Part shown: positions 1 to 5,004 of the stretch, piece by piece
How positions within the stretch are numbered: the stretch's first letter is position 1
Layout: each line of letters opens with the position of its first letter
Assembly (NCBI GenBank): GCA_002683585.1
Contig: NYTQ01000065.1
Coordinates: forward strand, 1-7,195
From: Cryomorphaceae bacterium
Lineage (GTDB): Bacteria > Bacteroidota > Bacteroidia > Flavobacteriales > Crocinitomicaceae
Reading direction: 5' to 3'
DNA: 7,195 nucleotides
Translations under genes and position numbers: made by a program
The notes under the pieces: generated by a model
Seen by the model: only the letters and a program-made list of their open reading frames with translations
The model's database searches: none
Told to the model about the DNA's origin: nothing

Positions 1-634
1 CCATAGTAGGCAGAATTTGTTTTGCAAACTCAATGACCTCTACCTGGCTACCAAGTCTTTTATAAACTGATCCAAGCTCCAGGCCAATTACGCCGGCTCC
101 AATCACCAAGAGTTTTCCTGGTATTTCCTTCATCTTTAATGCCTCAGTACTTGTGATGATTCGTTTTTTATCTGGTTCCATTCCCGGGAAGTAATTAGGT
201 TTAGATCCCGTTGCGATAATAATGTTTTTCCCCTCAATTTTGCTTTTCTTTTTGTCTTCAGATAGTACCTCAACAGTTGTGCTGTTGACAAAAGTTCCGA
301 TGCCATGTATGACATCTATTTTATTTTTATCCATTAGGAATTTTACGCCGTCACAGGTCTGACTTATGACTTCATCTTTACGTTCCATCATTTGTTTAAG
401 ATTCACTTTTGGATTATCTACTTCGATACCATGCTTTTCAAAGGTATGTGTAGCGTTGTGAAAGTGCTCTGAAGAATCTAAAAGTGCTTTCGAAGGAATA
501 CAGCCAACATTCAGGCAAGTTCCTCCCAGCGTGGCATATTTCTCCACAAGTGCAGTTTTCATTCCTAGCTGAGCGCTTCTTATCGCAGCTACATAACCTC
601 CAGGTCCCGATCCAATAACAATGACGTCGTACAT
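1..634 (-). CDS. lpdA: Dihydrolipoyl dehydrogenase (E3), N-terminal part, cut by window edge
   Basis: This is the flavoprotein E3 subunit that reoxidises dihydrolipoamide with NAD+ in the pyruvate, 2-oxoglutarate and branched-chain 2-oxoacid dehydrogenase complexes and in glycine cleavage; it acts in the cytoplasm. Translating the minus strand from ATG at 634-632 gives 211 uninterrupted codons. Visible motifs are the FAD dinucleotide fold GSGPGG (residues 8-13) with acidic E31 at the end of strand 2, and the redox-active disulfide motif GGTCLNVGCIPSK (37-49; C40 and C45). ATGS (141-144) and the NAD-binding fold GAGVIG (179-184) with E202 follow. All expected catalytic residues of this half are present. 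The family is about 460-475 residues long, so the rest of the NAD domain, the central domain and the dimerisation domain with its His-Glu pair lie off the left edge. The start MYDVIVIG fits the family. The gene is transcribed divergently from the SDR gene. The motif set makes glutathione or mercuric reductase much less likely. Confidence 0.96.
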   Translation of the reverse strand, partial: MYDVIVIGSGPGGYVAAIRSAQLGMKTALVEKYATLGGTCLNVGCIPSKALLDSSEHFHNATHTFEKHGIEVDNPKVNLKQMMERKDEVISQTCDGVKFLMDKNKIDVIHGIGTFVNSTTVEVLSEDKKKSKIEGKNIIIATGSKPNYFPGMEPDKKRIITSTEALKMKEIPGKLLVIGAGVIGLELGSVYKRLGSQVEVIEFAKQILPTM

Positions 635-650
635 AGTTTAAAATTTTAAG

Positions 651-658
651 CAAAGGTA
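651..658 (-). promoter_or_regulatory. Putative Bacteroidota -7 box for lpdA
   Basis: Read on the minus strand the bases are TACCTTTG, an exact match to the Bacteroidota sigma-A -7 consensus TAnnTTTG, followed by C. It ends 16 bases before the lpdA ATG, so transcription starting a few bases downstream would leave only about a 10-base, A/T-rich leader without a Shine-Dalgarno sequence. I see no TTG -33 element at the usual spacing of about 19 bases, which lowers confidence. Confidence 0.55.
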
Positions 659-757
659 ACAAACATCAACTATACTTTTTACTCGAATCGCCTTTGTTTT
701 ATTGTTACTTCTTATTGATTTAATATCAGCAGATTAGATTCCTTGCGCGGACTTCTA

Positions 758-765
758 TATTTTTG
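758..765 (+). promoter_or_regulatory. Putative Bacteroidota -7 box for the SDR gene
   Basis: The bases TATTTTTG match TAnnTTTG and end only five bases before the ATG at 771. If used, transcription would begin at or almost at the start codon, giving a leaderless or nearly leaderless mRNA. The nearest upstream TTG (743-745) is only 12 bases from the box, closer than the usual spacing of about 19, so the -33 element is not convincing. In such AT-rich DNA the match could also be chance. Confidence 0.4.
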
Positions 766-770
766 TTATC

Positions 771-1571
771 ATGAAAACGATTTTAATCTTTGGAGCTGGA
801 TGGTTGGGAAATGCAGTTGTTGACACCTTGGTCTCATCGAAAAGGAAAATTATCGTTGCAACAAGAAGTCAGGTCCTTCAAAAAAGCAATCCAGCTATTG
901 AATACCGAAAAATATCTTTTCATGCCCAATCAGGTGCTATAGAATTTGAAGTTCCGATGACTCAAAAAGTAGATGAGGTTTTGGTCATGCTTCCTCCTTC
1001 TAAAATGGTGAATTATGCCCATACAATCGAATCTATTTGTAAACAATTCTCTTCCGTAGACCATTTTATTTTTACCAGTTCTACAGGCGTATATCAGGAG
1101 CATTCAGGATGGGTATACGAGGATAGTGCATTGAAAAAAGGGCACTCTGTTGTACTTGCAGAGGAGCAAATCGGTCGCAATTTCCAAAAAAAAGCTACGA
1201 TACTTAGGCTTGCTGGTCTCATCGGAAATAACCGACATCCTGTTCGTTATTTCTTAGAAAAGAAAATAAATCTTAACGGAAATACTCCAGTTAATTTGAT
1301 TCATAGAAAGGATATCATAAACGCCTTAACCATTTTGCTTGAAAACCCTCGACCAGGAATTTTTAATTTATGCTATCCCGCACATCCGACTAAAAGCGAG
1401 TATTATAGTGAAATTGCGCGCGAGCTCTTTCAAACACAGCTTGAATTTGATCTTCAAGGAAGTGGTAAGATGATAAATGGCTCAAAATTTGCATCTACCT
1501 TTAAGTATGAATACCAATTTGATATTCATGATCTTGATAACCTAGATAAAGTCAATAAAGACAACAAATAA
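771..1571 (+). CDS. YeeZ-like atypical SDR, NAD(P)-binding Rossmann protein
   Basis: This 266-residue soluble protein resembles E. coli YeeZ and related atypical extended SDRs (NAD-dependent epimerase/dehydratase-like); the substrate is unknown for the family. The N-terminal Rossmann strand and glycine-rich turn are clear: MKTILIFGAGWLGN, with GxGWLG at 8-13. A strand ending in SSTGVY (103-108) sits where SDRs place the catalytic Ser/Tyr region, followed by GW-VYEDS (113-119). Further conserved blocks are RLAGLIG-NRHP (147-157) and VNLIHRKDI (174-182), the latter typical of the C-terminal substrate-side region. The usual YxxxK is not present: the expected segment reads LAEEQIG (129-135), as in atypical SDRs. 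There is no signal peptide or membrane segment. The ATG at 771 directly precedes the Rossmann strand, so the start is secure. It is followed after 23 bp by the PKD-protein gene on the same strand, so co-transcription is possible, but no functional link is evident. Confidence 0.85.
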   Translation: MKTILIFGAGWLGNAVVDTLVSSKRKIIVATRSQVLQKSNPAIEYRKISFHAQSGAIEFEVPMTQKVDEVLVMLPPSKMVNYAHTIESICKQFSSVDHFIFTSSTGVYQEHSGWVYEDSALKKGHSVVLAEEQIGRNFQKKATILRLAGLIGNNRHPVRYFLEKKINLNGNTPVNLIHRKDIINALTILLENPRPGIFNLCYPAHPTKSEYYSEIARELFQTQLEFDLQGSGKMINGSKFASTFKYEYQFDIHDLDNLDKVNKDNK

Positions 1572-1594
1572 TATTTTTTAACGTCTATTTATTA

Positions 1595-4261
1595 ATGAGA
1601 TACATCGTCTATTTCTTATTTTTCATTAATACCTTCTGTGCAGGAGCCTCGCACATCATTGGCGGTGACATCTATTATGATTATTTGGGTAATAACAATT
1701 ATAAATTTGTGCTTACACTTTATCGTGATTGTGCCTCTGATGGTGCGGAATTTGATAATCCTTTAATGCTTTCTGTGTACATGGCAAATGGTAGTTCATA
1801 TCAGACCATTCAGGTTCCATTTGCAGGAAGTGTTTTTATTCCCTTAGATTTTGACAACCCTTGCGCAACCGCTCCTGGCGGGATCTGTGTGGAACGTGCG
1901 ATTTATGAGACGGTGCTTAATCTGCCCCCAATACAAGGAGGATATGATGTAAGCTACCAGCGTTGTTGCAGAGGACCAGCAATTGTAAATATTGTCAATC
2001 CTGATGATACAGGACTAACCTTAACGACGCATGTACCTGGTATTGAAACAGGTTTCACTGAAAATAGTAGCCCGCGGTTTACAAATTACCCTCCATTTTT
2101 ACTTTGTAACAATGAGCAAATTATTTTTGATCACGTTGCAACCGATCCAGACGGAGATCAATTGGTATATTCAATGGCGACTCCGTTCTCCGGAGGTGAT
2201 TCTTTTGACCCGGCTCCCATAGCACCACCTCCACCTTATTTTCCTATTCAATGGATTGGAGGTTTTACTCCTCAGGCTCCATTAGGGCCAGGTTCTTTAA
2301 CTCAAATTGATGCCGATGGCCTATTACTTGTCAACCCAAATCTAATGGGTTTATTTGTTGTTGGTGTTCGTGTCCAAGAATTCAGAAATGGGGTATTAAT
2401 CAGTGAAACCATTCGGGACTTTCTTTTTAAGGTAATGGATTGCAATATAACGATGCAGGCCTTACTTCCTCAGCAGGAGGACCTTTCTACATTTGTCTCT
2501 TATTGCCAAGGCATGACTGTCCAATTTGAAAATAACTCTTACGGAGGATCTTCTTATGCCTGGGATTTTGGCGTTGCAGAGCAATCCAATGATATAAGTG
2601 GATCTTTCGAGCCCACGTTTACCTATCCAGGGCCAGGAGATTATTTGGCAACCTTGGTTGTAAACCCGGGAATGACATGCACAGATACAGCATATATGTC
2701 TATTACGGTAGGAAATCCATTTTCTGTGGGCTGGTCGGCAGAGGATTCACTTTGTATTTTAGGCAATTCCTTTGACTTTAATCTACTGACAAGTAATCAA
2801 AACGCCAATTTTGAATGGTCTTTTGGGCCTGACGCAAATATTGAAAATTGGACGGGTGCGAATGTCCCTTTAGTTAGCTTCTCGAATCCTGGGTTTCATA
2901 TTATCTCACTTTATGGTGACGATGGTGATTGTGCAACATCATTCGAGGATTCTATCTTTATTTTTGATGAACCATCCGTTGAAATTGATCTGCCTGATTA
3001 TGTTTCCTGCTTGGGGTTGACGATTGACTTTGAAAGTACACTCATTAATGTCTCGAATATTCTCTGGGATTTTGGCGATTCTGGCACTAATGACGACCAA
3101 AGTACATTAGGCAACCCTACTTATTCGTTTAATAACCCGGGAATATATGCTATTGAACTCATAGGAAGTAGTGCGCCGAATTGTATAGATACGGCAAGTG
3201 TAACGATAGAGGTCAAGGAAAAATTAGTGATGGAAATTGAGCACAGTGATTCCTTGTGCATCACCGATGGTTTGTTTGATTTTCAGGCAACATTTAGCGG
3301 CCCTGATGATGTGAGCTTTATATGGGATTTTGGTCCTAACGCATCTCTTCAGAGTTCTACTCAGCTCAGTGTATCGGGTATACAATTTTCGAGTCCTGGT
3401 TTTCAATCAATAAAGCTTACAGGTTCCCATGATATTTGTATAGACTCTGTAGAGTCATTGCTATATGTTTTTTCTGAGCCTTACATCGATTTTACGATTG
3501 TAGATGGTGTCTTGTGCGCTCCTGAGTCGGCTCAGTTTATTAATTTGAGTCAGGTTGAAGGAGAGGTGCTTTATACCTGGGAGTTTGGTGACGGGAGCAC
3601 ATCAACCCTTGTTAGCCCGTCATATTCTTACAATACTATTGGCGATTATAGTGTAGGACTAACATTAATAGCTTTGGAGGGTTGTGTTGATACCCTCTAT
3701 CTTTTGCAGCAAGACTTGGTGAATGTTTATCCATCTCCAACTGCTGGATTTTCTGTAAATCCTAAACAGGTAGACGTCTGCGACAATGAGGTTTCATTTA
3801 TAAATCAATCCATTGGAGCAACGGCTTTTTCCTATTATTATGATCAGGGTCAGTTTATGACAACGGAGTCTGACTTTACTCATTTTTATACCCAGTCTGG
3901 GTCTGATTATCCTTTACAAATAGCATATAATGAATTCGGATGCTCAGATTCAATTCGGGCCGAAGTTTTTGTGGAGCCATTTGCCATATATATCCCGAAT
4001 ACCTTCATTCCTGATGCAGATGGATTGAATGATGTTTTTCTACCCATTACAGATTTCGAAATACATGAGTGGGATTTAAGCATTTTTAATAAATGGGGTG
4101 CGCTTATCTTCAATGGTCGAGAATATGAAGCTGGTTGGGATGGCACCTTTCAGGGTAATCAATGCCAAGATGGGACCTACATATATACGCTGAAATATAA
4201 ATCCTGTGCAAACCCAATTGAAGCGAAGTTCATAAAAGGTTTGGTAAACCTAATTCGTTAA
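1595..4261 (+). CDS. Secreted multi-PKD protein with gliding-motility (T9SS) C-terminal domain
   Basis: This 888-residue protein is probably exported by Sec and then by the type IX secretion system, to act at or beyond the cell surface as an adhesin-like or structural protein; its exact role is unknown. Residues 1-18 form a hydrophobic signal peptide, probably cleaved after CAGA. Residues 19-285 are a Cys-rich N-terminal module ([31 protein letters not shown]) that recurs in Bacteroidota PKD proteins. Six PKD-like repeats follow at about 295-372, 375-458, 460-540, 545-627, 630-712 and 715-795, centred on [33 protein letters not shown] and a degenerate YYYDQG. Residues 798-888 are a CHU_C / TIGR04131 domain ([32 protein letters not shown]), the type-B T9SS sorting signal. 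No catalytic domain is seen. The 3' end shares its stop bases with convergent lptB. No PorP/SprF-like partner gene lies in the window. Confidence 0.93.
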   Translation: MRYIVYFLFFINTFCAGASHIIGGDIYYDYLGNNNYKFVLTLYRDCASDGAEFDNPLMLSVYMANGSSYQTIQVPFAGSVFIPLDFDNPCATAPGGICVERAIYETVLNLPPIQGGYDVSYQRCCRGPAIVNIVNPDDTGLTLTTHVPGIETGFTENSSPRFTNYPPFLLCNNEQIIFDHVATDPDGDQLVYSMATPFSGGDSFDPAPIAPPPPYFPIQWIGGFTPQAPLGPGSLTQIDADGLLLVNPNLMGLFVVGVRVQEFRNGVLISETIRDFLFKVMDCNITMQALLPQQEDLSTFVSYCQGMTVQFENNSYGGSSYAWDFGVAEQSNDISGSFEPTFTYPGPGDYLATLVVNPGMTCTDTAYMSITVGNPFSVGWSAEDSLCILGNSFDFNLLTSNQNANFEWSFGPDANIENWTGANVPLVSFSNPGFHIISLYGDDGDCATSFEDSIFIFDEPSVEIDLPDYVSCLGLTIDFESTLINVSNILWDFGDSGTNDDQSTLGNPTYSFNNPGIYAIELIGSSAPNCIDTASVTIEVKEKLVMEIEHSDSLCITDGLFDFQATFSGPDDVSFIWDFGPNASLQSSTQLSVSGIQFSSPGFQSIKLTGSHDICIDSVESLLYVFSEPYIDFTIVDGVLCAPESAQFINLSQVEGEVLYTWEFGDGSTSTLVSPSYSYNTIGDYSVGLTLIALEGCVDTLYLLQQDLVNVYPSPTAGFSVNPKQVDVCDNEVSFINQSIGATAFSYYYDQGQFMTTESDFTHFYTQSGSDYPLQIAYNEFGCSDSIRAEVFVEPFAIYIPNTFIPDADGLNDVFLPITDFEIHEWDLSIFNKWGALIFNGREYEAGWDGTFQGNQCQDGTYIYTLKYKSCANPIEAKFIKGLVNLIR
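2477..3979 (+). repeat. Six PKD-like protein repeats, about 85 residues each
   Basis: This array of repeats spans residues about 295-795 of the 888-aa protein. Repeats 1, 3 and 5 are one kind (W-D/E-FG, then a PxYxY/F-G-Y block, then C-x-DT). Repeats 2 and 4 are another (DSLCI, FDF, W-x-FGP-x-A, FS-x-PGF, S-x-E, F-x-EP). Repeat 6 has lost the W-DFG core. Cysteines pair as 304/362, 387/446, 472/530, 555/615, 641/697 and 729/783. By eye, the repeats are diverged at DNA level, which argues against recent expansion. Confidence 0.85.
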
Positions 4262-4992
4262 AGAACTTTTTTCTTTAGTTCAAAATTACGCCCTAAATAG
4301 ACACGCCTTACCTGTTCATCAGATGCTAAATCTTCAGCGGTACCAGATTTCAATATACTCCCTTCGAATAAAAGATAAGTTCGGTCTGTTATTGAAAGCG
4401 TTTCTTGAACGTTATGGTCAGTAATTAAGATTCCAATATTTTTCTTTTTTAAATCTGAAACAATACTTTGGATGTCTTCTACAGCGATAGGATCAACTCC
4501 TGCAAAGGGTTCATCTAAGAGCACGAATTTTGGATCTGTGGCCAATGCACGTGCAATTTCTGTTCTTCTTTTTTCTCCTCCTGATAATCTATTTCCCAAT
4601 GTTTTCCGAAAGTCATTCAAATTAAATTCCTCTAGAAGTTCCTCTAATCTTTCCTTTCTTTCAGATGGTGATTTGTCTGTCATTTCAAGGATTGCCATAA
4701 TATTATCCTCTACGCTCAGTTTCCGAAATACTGAGATCTCTTGGGGAAGATACCCAATTCCCATTTGGGCACGTTTGTACATTGGAAGCTTTGTGATTTC
4801 TGTTTCATCCAAATACACCTTTCCTATATCTGGCCGAACCAAACCAACAATCATGTAAAAAGAGGTTGTTTTACCCGCTCCGTTTGGGCCTAATAAACCA
4901 ACAATTTCTCCTTGATTTACTTCAATAGAAACGCCGTTAACGACCTTTTTTCCTTTGTAGCTTTTTTGGATATTGTTCGTGTAGAGTTTCAT
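4258..4992 (-). CDS. lptB: LPS export ABC transporter ATP-binding protein LptB
   Basis: This is the cytoplasmic ATPase of the LptB2FG transporter, which extracts lipopolysaccharide from the inner membrane and drives it along the LptC-A-D bridge to the outer membrane. At 244 residues it is close to E. coli LptB (241). All ABC motifs are intact: Walker [10 protein letters not shown] (35-43, K41), Q-loop Q84, signature LSGGE (136-140), Walker B FVLLDE (156-161, catalytic E161) and H-loop H193. The Q-loop block [14 protein letters not shown] (81-94) and the stretch [12 protein letters not shown] (160-171) are characteristic of LptB rather than of the otherwise similar LivF/LivG transporters. The start ATG at 4992-4990 precedes a normal first strand. 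It lies 12 bp after the DUF5686 stop codon with no clear ribosome binding site, suggesting co-transcription and perhaps translational coupling. No lptA, lptC, lptF or lptG is in the window. Confidence 0.96.
   Translation of the reverse strand: MKLYTNNIQKSYKGKKVVNGVSIEVNQGEIVGLLGPNGAGKTTSFYMIVGLVRPDIGKVYLDETEITKLPMYKRAQMGIGYLPQEISVFRKLSVEDNIMAILEMTDKSPSERKERLEELLEEFNLNDFRKTLGNRLSGGEKRRTEIARALATDPKFVLLDEPFAGVDPIAVEDIQSIVSDLKKKNIGILITDHNVQETLSITDRTYLLFEGSILKSGTAEDLASDEQVRRVYLGRNFELKKKVL
4259..4277. terminator. Weak inverted repeat at the convergent gene junction
   Basis: The 7-base arms TAAAGAA (4259-4265) and TTCTTTA (4271-4277) are perfectly complementary around a 5-base loop, beginning inside the overlapping stop codons. 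Each arm has only one G or C, and no T-tract follows on either strand, so a strong intrinsic terminator is unlikely. It is listed because it is the only hairpin-like candidate I see where two convergent genes end. Confidence 0.22.
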
Positions 4993-5004
4993 GCGTTTAA
5001 TGTA

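Noticed and set aside
438..662. A 74-codon minus-strand open frame beginning upstream of the lpdA start
   Set aside because: It lies out of frame inside lpdA, whose translation shows intact FAD and disulfide motifs; this frame has no recognisable domain.
1186..1193. Run of eight A in the SDR gene, a possible slippage or phase-variation tract
   Set aside because: It encodes FQKK in a frame that continues normally, and such runs are expected in AT-rich DNA; a similar 8-base run at 7067-7074 in the DUF5686 gene is equally unremarkable.
1572..1594. Possible promoter or terminator in the 23-bp gap before the PKD gene
   Set aside because: The gap is simply A/T-rich, with TATTTTTT lacking the final G of TAnnTTTG and no hairpin; nothing can be supported.
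4472..4858. A 128-codon plus-strand open frame opposite lptB
   Set aside because: It is a low-complexity Ser-rich shadow of the conserved Walker and signature regions of lptB on the other strand.
4258..4992. LivF/LivG-type amino-acid transporter ATPase as an alternative to LptB
   Set aside because: The [14 protein letters not shown] and [12 protein letters not shown] blocks fit LptB, and there are no branched-chain amino-acid permease genes nearby.
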